Assembly (NCBI GenBank): GCA_944548615.1
Contig: OX155973.1
Coordinates: forward strand, 1,038,561 to 1,102,560
Length of the DNA stretch: 64,000 nt
Source of the DNA: Micropterix aruncella
Lineage: Eukaryota; Arthropoda; Insecta; Lepidoptera; Micropterigidae
Direction of reading: 5' to 3'
The notes under the pieces were generated by a model. It was not told the DNA's origin, ran no database searches, and was given only the letters and a program-made list of their open reading frames with translations. The position numbers were made by a program, and so were the translations under genes. Positions 44,030 through 54,404 of this stretch are shown piece after piece. Within the stretch, counting starts at the first letter, position 1; every line of letters begins with the position of its first letter.

Positions 44030-44740
44030 AAATTATTATTTTAATATAAATAAATACAAACGGAGCTGCCATTAAACACTTGGGTGGGACGGTGGACTCC
44101 GGACTAACAATCGGCTGTGGTTTAGGACAACTGTCTTGCCACATGTAAGCGTACACCTTATCACTCTTTTACTCCTCCTTCGGAGCTGAAAAATTTGCGG
44201 TTTTAGATAGTTTGTCTAGGAAGGAGTTGATTATTTTCCTGTAGAGACCTAGATCTTTAAGAGGTGAAACAGAGCGCCACGCCAGATGGCCACGAGCGCC
44301 AACTTGCAGCGTGTGAAGGTGAACAGTGTAGCCGTTCCGGGTGATGGCATTTGCAAGATCATGGTATTTATTTAATTTGTACTCGTGGTCTTTTGGGATA
44401 TTTGATTCCCATGGAACAGTTAATTCTACGATAAGGGCTATCTTCCGAGATAGGGAGTAATAAGTTATATCTGGTCGGAGGGCTGTGCATCCGTGACTTA
44501 CTGTTAGAGTACAGCTTAGAGACCGAATCGACCTCCACAATCCAATATGAAGCTTCTCGATTATTAGAAAACGTTTTGTAGTGCAACGTTTGCCGCCTTT
44601 AGAGCCATCCTGCACAAACTTTATGAATGGTATGGAGAGTACTGTCAGACCCTTGTTGGCACGCTCCACTGAAAGACTAATTACCTTGCGAATAACAGCA
44701 AAGACTTTATCATGACGTAAGTGTTCTAATTGGCACATAG
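44030..44740 (-). pseudogene. R2-like (RLE-type) LINE, C-terminal endonuclease and tail
   Basis: Minus frame 44738-44169: RHDKVFAVIRKVISLSVERA NKGL, then TALRPDITYYSLSRKIALIV ELTVPWESNI, then the C-end DLGLYRKIINSFLDKLSKTA. RPD ... VEL is the catalytic core of the restriction-like endonuclease that R2-group elements carry after RT. Closely related to 54405-56853. The 3' UTR (GGCAGCTCCGTTTGTATTTA) ends near 44030. No RT left; 5' truncated at 44740. Confidence 0.85.
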
Positions 44741-44999
44741 CTTCGTTTTAATTCAAAAGCCACCGCTATTGGAGCGTGGGGAGAGGCGGAGCGCTGCTTA
44801 CTCACAGCAGCCATTTCCGCGACAGCGATTATTTGTAATTCAGTTTTAAAATAAAGATTGTTTTGTTTAGGTCTTGTTTTGGTCTTAAAATATAAATTTC
44901 GAATATATTGACGAGCTAAAATATACAAAATAAATTGTTTAATAAATTTTAGACAGTAAAAAGCTATTTACAATAAAATTAATTAAAATACAATGGAGA

Positions 45000-45760
45000 A
45001 TGGGAATAATATTATAAAATGTCCATTAATGTGATTTATATCAACTAATATGATATATGTATATTAATATATGTCCATTAATATGATATACGTTAAATCT
45101 ATGATGTACTCGTATATCCATTAACCGCCCTACCTTTGGGTTAGTATTTAAAAAGTAGGTAAAAGATTGTTTGGTTTTGGGTATTCGATTTTTTTATTTT
45201 TACTTTTTTTTTGTTTTAGTACTTGAACATACGAGATACAGCTCTTTGCGTTCGGGCGATAACATAGCAGCCGTATCATGTACGTTCGTATAGGTAGGGC
45301 GGTTAATATGATATATGTACATTAAACATGATATATATCCATTAATGTGATATACATCCATTAATATGATATAATGTCCTGTAATGTAACATATTAATCT
45401 CCATATGATATATGTCCATTATTATAATATAAGTCCATTAATATGATATACGCCCATTATTATGATATATGTCCATTAATGTAACATATTAATGCCCGTA
45501 TGATATATGCCCATTATTATGATAGGTACCTATATGTCCATTAATATGACATATTTATCCATTAATGTGATATACATTCATTAATATGATATATTATGTC
45601 CATTAATGTAGCATAATAATGTCCATATGATATATGTCTATTAATATGATATATATATTCATAAATATGATATATGCTCAATAATATGATATATGTTCAT
45701 TAATATGATGTGTCCATTAATGCGGTATTTGTCCATTAATATGATATATGTCCATTAATA
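45000..45760 (+). repeat. minisatellite, about 18-20 bp unit
   Basis: Some thirty irregular repeats of GTCCATTAATATGATATAT, differing by point changes and small gaps. Interrupted by the element at 45125-45302. It ends about 120 bp before exon 7. Confidence 0.9.
45125..45302. mobile_element. TTAA-flanked MITE (piggyBac-like ends)
   Basis: 178 bp with inverted ends CCGCCCTACCT (45125-45135) and AGGTAGGGCGG (45292-45302), flanked by TTAA on both sides (45121-45124, 45303-45306). TTAA duplication is the piggyBac mark. Noncoding. Confidence 0.8.
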
Positions 45761-45878
45761 TACATTTTAACGTCATCAACAACATTGTTTCATCATCAAC
45801 ATCGCAACTCCTTACCTGCCTCAGAATCCCGCACTCCAGACATCTAATCTAAGATTGTTTCATTTTCTTTCGCTGCAG

Positions 45879-46106
45879 AAATTTACCGAGGTCAATAATG
45901 ATCGGAATCCCGTTGGTGACGTTTTGCTACGCGTTGGTCAACATGTCGTATCTGGCTGCGATGTCGGTGACTGAGATGATTGAGAGCGAGGCCGTGGCCG
46001 TGACCTTCGGCAACCGACTCCTGGGCCCCATGGCCTGGCTGATGCCGCTCTCTGTCACTATCTCCACCTTCGGATCCGCCAACGGAACCCTCTTCGCTGC
46101 CGGAAG
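45879..46106 (+). CDS. SLC7A9: SLC7 transporter exon 7 (TM7-TM8)
   Basis: Encodes [20 protein letters not shown], then [40 protein letters not shown] and [16 protein letters not shown]. NLPxxIxIGIPLVT, [12 protein letters not shown] and STFGxANGTxFxAGR are all strong SLC7A9-type blocks. Acceptor GCAG 45875-45878, donor GTGAGG at 46107; 228 bp, phase 2 to 2. A minisatellite ends about 120 bp upstream. Confidence 0.96.
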
Positions 46107-46109
46107 GTG

Positions 46110-46730
46110 AGGCAATGTCACATATTCTATACTTGTATGTAGTATCCATTTTCGCTAGGTCGGTACTGTTACAGCATACAACATCATGCATTCATGGAGG
46201 ATCCACAATCTGTTTCTACTCGGTCTCAGAGAGAGATGCCCGAAATTTCTTTACTAATATTTGACTCGACTTTTCTAAACTATGATAAGAGTTGAGAGAA
46301 AATTTCCAAAAGGCTTGGAGTTAGTCACATTTGATACAACCATGTAATCAACACAATGTAGTCTGATTCACGTGCTGCAGTCTGATTGGTGGAAACGGAC
46401 ATAGCTATATTTTCTTCCAAAGAGAGAAAGGATTTAGCGATCTTTTCTCGAAACTCCTTTTATATCATTGGAAAACCCTTTATCTATATCTCTATCCCAA
46501 TACTTGTGAAATTGCTAACTTATCTGATATTTATATTTGTGTACAATGTTTTTCTTGCAGAAGACAATTGTTTAGAGCTACTTTTCTAGGGGAAAGATCA
46601 CTTGTTTGTGCCATAGTAAAAAATAAAGAGTAGCACTTCAACGAAATAACAGATTTGACAATTTTAGCCTAATACTATTTTTTTAAACTACACATGAAGC
46701 CTTATTGTAGTATGCAATAATATAAAATAT
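46110..46730. other. unassigned intron sequence
   Basis: No repeat family or gene seen; open frames are short and without motifs. Confidence 0.3.
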
Positions 46731-46732
46731 AG

Positions 46733-46965
46733 TTTGTTTGTTTGTTTCTACTCTTTATTGTGAAATTTCACAATGGGCGGGTTTATTATCATATGACAAT
46801 CTCTTACAACCAACCCTACTATGTTGTGTATGTATGTGTCTGTGTAACATGTGTGTAAGTGTGTGTCTTGTTATTGCATTCAATCGACAGAATTGAAAAT
46901 GCAATTCTCTTAATTTTATCCTAACAGAAAATGGTGACCCAGCAGTCAATCGAACCCGGAAACAT
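46733..46965 (-). repeat. tRNA-derived SINE, copy 2, head truncated
   Basis: Body and AAAC tail as at 43530-43806; only the last part of the tRNA-like head (complement of TCAATCGAACCCGG) remains. Confidence 0.85.
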
Positions 46966-47067
46966 AAATGATAAATAACATATATGTATATTGCATCTTA
47001 TATTTAGCGAATAAAAACTTATCCTAGGTACCACACCCGGTACTATGCCTAATTACCAGCGTAAGCC

Positions 47068-47911
47068 TGTGACGGGCCACCCCTCACTAGACTCCAATTT
47101 GTTTGATGTGAGGAGGTGGTGTCAACTTGCGGGTTATCGCCGTATTGAAAGTCGATTGAATGTATATCAGAAGGTATTTATTGTATCCGAAGGAATTTAT
47201 AATAATTTATATTGCCAGTTTGTTAACGCTTCCCGAATATGTTAGGGGTTAACGCGAATGCAGTAGCTATCTGCCTGAAGTTACCAGGGTGCATAGATAA
47301 GGATTACAGTTTGTGCTCAGAGTATCTCGTACTCGACACGGCTCGAGTCTGTAGGAGTTCAGACCGACGCTTGCTCGTCTCGATATGAGGAAGGAAGGAA
47401 GAGGTACCCAAAATGGTTGGACCCGTTGACCCAACTCGTGAGAGCAGTACCGGGTTGATTCCGCCGCTGTCTTGGGGGAGTGATCATTCGAGAAATTATA
47501 CCCTGGTGCTATTTTCGCCGCCTTATAAAGACCGAAAAATGACGCAATCCAAAATATTCGAGTAAAAATGTTGCACAATGTAACTGATTTGACAAAGTAG
47601 TTAAAATTCGAGCTAATTCAGCGCTGTACGAGGTGGAACAATGGCTGTATTGACGTCAGTGCATTTCACTGGAATTCAATGCATTTGTTGACTGGCATGT
47701 ACGATACCCCCTACAATGTGAGGCGACCAGCTCGGGTTACCTACAGCAAAATGTATATAAATTTATATTTACACACACATTTACATATACATAGAGCGGG
47801 GTTTACTATAGAGCTATACTATTACTATAGAGCGGATTACTATAGAGCGGTGCACATTTACATTTATATTTACGTTTATAGCCTCACATTCTAGGGGTTA
47901 GGATCGTTACA
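47068..47911 (+). mobile_element. solo LTR, 844 bp, TSD AGCC
   Basis: TGTGACGGGCCACCCCTCAC start, ...GGATCGTTACA end, AGCC at 47064-47067 and 47912-47915. The opening 120 bp match the LTRs at 40748 and 22477 (reverse), the rest is a different subfamily. No internal genes. Inside are TATAGAGCGG repeats (47792-47855). Confidence 0.88.
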
Positions 47912-48133
47912 AGCCTATTTGATGTGTGATGGGCCTTGGGGTTGGATGGGATTGGGATGAACCAGTTTGTCGCTTTATTTTAATTTAAATGTCATTATTT
48001 TTTCCCAGTGTAATCATACTTGAATTATACGATATAAAATATATGAAATGAAATTATTATACGAAGCTACTTCATACAAGAGAGTTTTTGATCCCCTTGT
48101 TAATTTCTCCGTTACTTGCGTTTCCTCCCACAG

Positions 48134-48230
48134 ACTTTGTTTTGCAGCTTCCAGGGAGGGACACCTGCTGGATATATTGTCGTACGTCCACGTGCGACGG
48201 TTCACGCCTTCCCCAGGACTCATCTTCCAC
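48134..48230 (+). CDS. SLC7A9: SLC7 transporter exon 8 (REGH loop)
   Basis: Encodes LCFAASREGHLLDILSYVHV then RRFTPSPGLIFH. The REGHxxxxLSYxxVRRxTPxP loop between TM8 and TM9 is diagnostic for LAT/b(0,+)AT light chains. Acceptor CACAG (48129-48133) and donor GTAATT at 48231; 97 bp, ends in phase 0. A second AG lies 14 bp inside the exon (TTTTGCAG) but would break the frame. Confidence 0.94.
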
Positions 48231-48539
48231 GTAATTATCAATTACCTATCTATTACTACCATAAAGTCAACACAGAAAGGTCTGTAGTAACCTCGCCTCT
48301 TGAGCTTCACACTTTAAGCGATGCCGGTAAGAAGAGTCATTTGGATCATTTAATTTTCCATCATCTTTAGGAGTGGTACGACGTTTTTGGTTGATGTTTT
48401 GCTCTTTAAACAATTCAAGTTTAAAAAAAGGATCTTAAGTATCCAAAAAGGAAATCTTTTGTCTCGAGTCATTTCTTCAGTCCAATCATAATCATAATCA
48501 TATTTTAATTTTCAAAAAAGACTAGATATCTACAACATG

Positions 48540-49262
48540 CTACAACATACTCTGAAAGGTTATGTATAGCGGCTTTCTCGCTTCAACCTAATAGACTTAA
48601 AAACACGTAGGACTATAGCTGATATAACGTGTCTCCATAAGCTTTTGCACAATCGACTAGACAGCCCAGCTAGTCTAGATAAAGTTCAATTTCGTGTGCC
48701 ACCGCGACTAACGAGGAGCTCTCAAACATTTTCGGTTGTCGCTTGCAATAACATCGGGTCGAATAGACAGACCTCTTGCCAGAATGTATCGCGTTTTTGA
48801 TAAATCGAGTAAAGGATTAGATGTATTTTATGATTCCATAAATATAATAAAAGAATCGATCAAACCTAGCCTAGGTATCTTCTACTTTTTAAGATTTCAC
48901 TAACTGAAATCCTAATGTATATATGATTATTATATTATAACATACTATTGTATTATATCATATTATATATAATAAATATTATTATCCAATTACTCATACT
49001 TCTATTTTGCTCTATCCAAATAACCTTATTAACAACCTGTTTAATTATTTCTTTTCTTACCCTTATATTATTATTAGCTTTATTATATTTTTTTCTACTA
49101 TCAACGTGTTCATGTTATTTCAATGTTAATGTGTAATGCAAGCATTGCAAACTATTCATAGGATAGTAAATTTGTTTTGTTTAAATATGTTTTTAAGATA
49201 CTAGTATCATATATTTACTATCTGTAAGTTTGCTATAAAATAAAATAAAATAAAATAAAAAA
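48540..49262 (+). pseudogene. CR1-like LINE 3' end, young copy
   Basis: Frames read DITCLHKLLHNRLDSPASLD, VQFRVPPRLTRSSQTFSVVA and so on, matching 27885-28510 closely through the UTR; one small insertion shifts the frame near 48770. Ends in an AAATA repeat tail (49238-49262). Confidence 0.8.
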
Positions 49263-49413
49263 ATGCATAGGTAGATATATAGATATACAAAATTGAAGTC
49301 AAATATCACCCAGATTTAAAATATTTAAATTTTTAATCTTTTGCATATAAGTCTCAAAACTCGAAAACAATAAAGAATAACAAACACCTTAATAATCGAA
49401 TACCTTAAATTTA

Positions 49414-49482
49414 TTTTTGTGACCACTACATATATATTTCCAAAATGTACCTTGGAAATATATATGTAGTGGTCACAAAAAT
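49414..49482. repeat. perfect inverted repeat (hairpin)
   Basis: TTTTTGTGACCACTACATAT and ATATTTCCAA, mirrored after an 8-base loop (AATGTACC) by TTGGAAATATATATGTAGTG GTCACAAAAA; arms about 30 bases. It lies at the start of a reverse copy of repeat R. Confidence 0.9.
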
Positions 49483-49489
49483 CAGCCTT

Positions 49490-49700
49490 TTCATTTGATA
49501 CTAAACACGATATAATTATCTTAATTTGTTGACATTTGGACATTAACATAGTCATTCATTTGACATTTAAGCACTTTAGTACCTGATGACACTCAGGATG
49601 ACATAACGATTATAACAATACCAAACACTTACAAATCGGTTCAAGCGTTTAGAAGTTATGGTGGAATAAAGAAACGGAAAACATTCATACATGAAAACTA
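49490..49700 (-). repeat. interspersed repeat R, copy 3
   Basis: Complement of 7441-7650: ACTAAACACGATATAAT, GACACTCAGGATGACATAAC and GAATAAAGAAACGGAAAACA. Confidence 0.65.
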
Positions 49701-50736
49701 AACACAAACCAATCCTTTTTTGCAGTCGTGTAAAAGAATGTTAATATCAACATATTATAAGAATGTTAATATCAACATATTATAATATCAACATATTATA
49801 AAATAGAATAAAAAATGACAGTAATTCAAAAATGTAGTGTAATTAAAAAAAAGCAAAAAAATATCTTAGCATTGTCAGAAAGTAAAATAAAATATCTTCT
49901 GTGATTATCCTACGTAATATTATTATTATTATATACCTAGTATTATAAATAGTCAATAAATGTTAGCTTTAGCTTTGGCTTAGCATATTATTCTGACGTA
50001 ATTTGGAAACTATTTTTACTAGTTTTAGATTTGGACGCGTAAGAATATGACCCAACGTTAGAATTAGTAGCATCAAAATATAATAAGTACTTCATAAATA
50101 AATAAATGAAAAAATACAGATTACGTCAATTTTGCAAAAATTGTAAAATTTTGAGAAATAGATAAATTCTCGGTTAAGAGAACAACCTGGCTTCCGGTCA
50201 GGCTTTAACCTGCGGACACTGAAACTATGATAAATTCAAATTATCAGAACTTAGAGTGAAGAATCTTGAAAAATCACAGATTTAGCATGACATTTCGTGC
50301 AGAGGAAGCGACACGAGTCACAATATTGAAATGTATTTGTATAAGTCTCTTCTATTTATAACTTGGAATCCATCAAAGAGATAACAGCTTGCGACAAAGC
50401 AGCTCGCGTTGACAGGGCAGTAGGAAAAAAACGAACTCTAACATCTTTGTATTTAAATAAATTATAAGTAGATTTTTACTCAAATAAAGATAACAAAGAA
50501 AGAATATCTGAGGTACATACATAAGTACATATGTAAGTACAATACAAAAAATAAACAAAATGTTAGTTTCCTTTCGCGAAAAGTAGTACATACATATATA
50601 CATACAAAGCCCGTCATATTCTAGCATCAAATACTACAATTTATGCCGCCTAAAGTGTTAAAAAAAAACAAAAAATCGAAATTCCTACCTTCAAAAAAAT
50701 CCTATTAGAAAAGTCATTTTATTCCAAAAAAGAATT
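49700..50736. other. unassigned intron sequence
   Basis: AT-rich; a triplicated ATATCAACATATTATAA near 49748-49800; no gene seen. Confidence 0.3.
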
Positions 50737-50751
50737 TGAGATTATTTGCAG

Positions 50752-51413
50752 CTTGCGGTGTCAACTACAACGGGCGCGCCCGTCACCACAGGACGTTTTA
50801 ACGATTTTCTCGTTCTGTCGCCCTGCAGTGAACGTAGAAGACTTTGGACAGAACAAATCCAACGTCCAGCTACGTCACAACCCGCAAGAAGCCAACGCCT
50901 TACCGCGAGATAGCCAGTGTTACCTGGCGGGCCGACCCTCGCGCCCTTGCTTCCAATTGTGTCCAGATTTCTCCGGTCTCTCGATTGGTTCCGAGTTCGA
51001 GGTCGCTTGCGCGGTCCTCTCCCTTACGAAGCGGTGAAACGGTGTGCACCGAATCTATCGCGGACCAAGGCGTCCTTTGCCCGACTCTGAACCGGGATCG
51101 GATGGCCAATGGTCATTTCAAGAGCAGTCGCCGTAAGGTAGACAACCACCCCCGCTCTATAGGAAACAATACAGTTCCCAGACTCCCCCGACTGTTAGTC
51201 GGAGAGCACAGTCGATTGGCTTGCGCCGCTCGGTGCGCAGACCGTCCAGGAGCGCCAGAGGTTTGATTCCCAGGGGAGACTGGTTGACCCAGTGTCCTAC
51301 CCAGGTTCGCACCCCATGCGTGGAGGCCATCGGATGGGTGTTGACCCGTGAGTGTGACCGACCCTGAACACATGGGTCATCCTGGCCACCTCATCATGGG
51401 CCTATTAGCTCGC
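50752..51413 (-). repeat. GC-rich retroposon, full copy with 15-bp TSD
   Basis: Flanked by TGAGATTATTTGCAG at 50737-50751 and 51414-51428. The fixed end (TGTCAACTACAACGGGCG) is at 50759 after a short CTTGCGG tail; the far end GGGCCTATTAGCTCGC is at 51398-51413. 662 bp. Confidence 0.85.
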
Positions 51414-51491
51414 TGAGATTATTTGCAGTCTGAACAAAGAAACACTATTATTATAAAAAGGAAATTTAATTGAAATTCTGTTTTTAATTTA

Positions 51492-52730
51492 AGGGGCACA
51501 CTTAGTATGATCGCCTAAAAAAAAGGTGATTTTTGTTTTGTTTTTAATAAAAAGTATTGCATCGAATGTTTTAAACTGTTGAGGATATATTTGTGCATAA
51601 ATAATGTATACATACATTTTTTTTTCAGTAAGTTATTAGCCATTTCCGAGGTCTCAAAAAAAAGTTCTCCTATTGTTGCAGTGATTTTGGCCTTCGCAGC
51701 TCCTGAAATAAATTTTAAATAATCTTATTAGACTAGAAGGTAATGATGATGGCAGTAATCGATGATGGCAGAGATAAAGCGAAGAAAACAATTGGGATGG
51801 GCAGCCTTCGGGAAGCTGAGCTTCGTGCTGAAGTCCAGAATTCCCCAATCGCTCAAGACAAAGGTGTATAATCAGTGCGTGTTACCCGCTATGACATATG
51901 CTTGTGAGACATAGACACTGACTGTTGGGATGATCCACGAACTTATGTGGCGCAGCGTAATATGGAGCGAGTCATGCTCGGCATATCGTTGCGCGATCGA
52001 GTCCGAAACGAGCTCATCAAACAGCGCACGAAGGTGGTTGACGTGGGTCAAAGAGTGGCCAAGCTGAAATAGGCTCGGGCCGGCCTCGTGGCCCGACGAC
52101 ACGACGAACGGTGGAGCAAGCGCGTTTTGGAGTGGAGACCCCGGCTAGGCAGAAGAAGTGTGGGCAGGCCCGATGATCCGATGACATTAAGGTGACAGCT
52201 GGACCTGTCTGGATGAGGGAAACAGACAACCGATCCGGATGGCGAGTGATTGGAGAGGCGTATGCCCAACGGTGGGCGAATGCGCGCTGATGAAGAAGAA
52301 GAAGAAGAAGAAGGTAATTGCCCATAGAATGACAAAGGATTGTGAAAAAAAAATAACAAAATGGCAGAGTTTAAAAAAACAATTTTGCTCAAAATCATCA
52401 CATTTTTCTAAAAAAGAATTTTTGATCAATTTTAATCATTTTTCACAAACCGGGGTCATTGTATAAGGCAATACCTTCTAATTTAAAGAGCTTTTTTATT
52501 ATTATTTCAGGCACTGTCAAGGTCAAAATCACTGCAGCAATGGGGGAACTTTTTTTTAATTAATTGGTGTAATAAACTTGCAAAAAATAAAAAAATATAT
52601 TTAAAAAAATACTATGTATTATGCACAAATATATACTGAAAAATTTAAAATATTCAGTGCAGTACTTTTCTTTAAAAAATCCCAAAAATCACCTTTTCTT
52701 TTAGCCAATCACACTAGGTGTGCCCCTCAA
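51492..52730. mobile_element. foldback DNA element with about 235-bp inverted arms
   Basis: Left arm 51492-51725 and right arm 52490-52730 are reverse complements with drift: AGGGGCACACTTAGT/CTAGGTGTGCCCCT ends, AAAAGGTGATTTTTG, and TTGCAGTGATTTTGGCC blocks. The loop holds an RTE LINE fragment. No transposase. Confidence 0.8.
51735..52320 (+). pseudogene. RTE LINE, C-terminal end
   Basis: Frames read QLGWAAFGKLSFVLKSRIPQ SLKTKVYNQCVLPAMTYACE T, then METVMLGISLRDRVRNEL-like and KVVDVGQRVAKLK pieces, and later VLEWRPRLGRRSVGRP. This is the end of an RTE-clade ORF2 with several stops, closing in a GAAGAAGAA tail (52291-52313). Confidence 0.8.
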
Positions 52731-53222
52731 TATATCTTAATTTTGATACCTAATGTACCTTGATTTTTAAAACATCTACATTTTTGTTATTTTTTGTCTA
52801 CCGTGTTTTTTTATTATGATTTTATGACAATGTATTACTAATCCTCTTAATTAAACTCTTTATGACTGTTTTTAAACTGTTTTTAAACTGTTTTTTTTTT
52901 AATTATTTCCTAACATCATTTTATTTCGGATTATTATTATTAAATATTTATTTTCCCTTTAATTTTTAATTGTATTACTGAGATAATTTTAAATACCCTT
53001 TTATATCAATTTCTGTGACTTTTAAATATCGAATTAGACGTAACTAAGTTACATTAAAAATAATGCTTATAAAACATACAAAAGCTTTTAAAACTTAAAA
53101 TGAAATATACAAATATAATAAATAAATAATCAACCAAACACGTCGTACAACTTACTCATCCAAATGTCTGCCATTTCACCGATGCTTCATATGATTAACA
53201 GTTGTCTTTCTCAATCTTGCAG

Positions 53223-53372
53223 TCGCTGATTGCGATGGCTATGGTTCTCTATGGCACGATTGACTCCTTGATCGATTTCTTCTCGTTCACCGCTTGGATC
53301 TTCTATGGTGGCTCCATGCTGGCCTTGCTCGTGATGAGGTACACCAAACCGCATCATCCCAGGCCGTATAAG
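53223..53372 (+). CDS. SLC7A9: SLC7 transporter exon 9 (TM9-TM10)
   Basis: Exactly 50 codons: SLIAMAMVLYGTIDSLIDFF, SFTAWIFYGGSMLALLVMRY, TKPHHPRPYK. The SLIDFFSFTAWIFYG block is the family's TM10 and RPYK begins the loop to TM11. Acceptor GCAG 53219-53222, donor GTTCGT at 53373; phase 0 to 0. Confidence 0.95.
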
Positions 53373-53399
53373 GTTCGTATTTTTAAACTATGTTGCTAA

Positions 53400-54073
53400 A
53401 CTAAAACTAATTAATACCAACGCATCCTAAAATCCATACCAAATACCTCATTATTACCACAGATACATAGACGGCCGCTAGAATAATTTCGCGCGTCATT
53501 TCACGGATATTTCTGGTAAAATGCCAATGTCAAACATCACTTTTTTTTAATCGAAAAATCATCAAAATTCTTATTGGTTTCTATGAGCTAATATCTAAAT
53601 ATTTTTGTAAGTAAATAAGCAAAACCAAATATTAATTTTGATAGAGAATCTAATAAAGATCACGATAGTTTTTACAATTTCCAATTATACTTAGTTCCGT
53701 ATTTTTCCGTAAGACAATTTAGAAATGCTGAGTTTTTTTCACTTTTTCGAGTTTGTCATATTTATTCATAATTATATAATTATTTTACAAAATGAGATTT
53801 CAATATTTTATATGTAAAATTTTAATGCAATCATTGCACAGTTATTCTTTTTATGATTGCTATAGTATTTCCATAGTTATCGTATTTTTTGTCGAGCGCG
53901 GCGATATTGCAACAAATTTCAATAAATTGCCGCGGTCTGCCATGAAATTATGCCGCTACTCGAAGGGTTAAAAAGAATAAAAAACATGACTATCCTTACA
54001 GAAAGTGAAGTATTGCATTTGTAACTATTTTTCTTACGGTTTTTTAATGAGATATATGTGGGTATATGTATTT
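53400..54073. other. unassigned intron sequence
   Basis: AT-rich, no gene or repeat family recognised. Confidence 0.3.
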
Positions 54074-54404
54074 ATCTATATCATAGGTCTCCAAACTTTC
54101 CAGGCCATACTGATTCCTCCCGTAAGTTTCAAGGGCCAAAAATTTGAAATCTGTCTCCCAGCAATGCAGTCAGCAGTCCAGAAAAACACCCCCCCCCCCC
54201 CCATTTCCCACTTTCCTCCACTGACTAATACATAATTTTGTCGAAACTACAAACTGTTGTCAGTGGAAAATTTCAGTTACATAAATTTCATTAGTATTTT
54301 ATGTTATATTGTTTATATGTTGTTTGTTGATATATTTATAACGTTAGTGTTAATTATATCAACATTTCAATTATTAGTGTAACATTTCAATTATTCGTTG
54401 ATAT

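Noticed and set aside
45000..45760. CRISPR-like array
   Set aside because: Units are contiguous without unique spacers, and the genome is eukaryotic.
52048..52466. Ser- and Lys-rich frames
   Set aside because: Products of the GAA tail of an RTE fragment.
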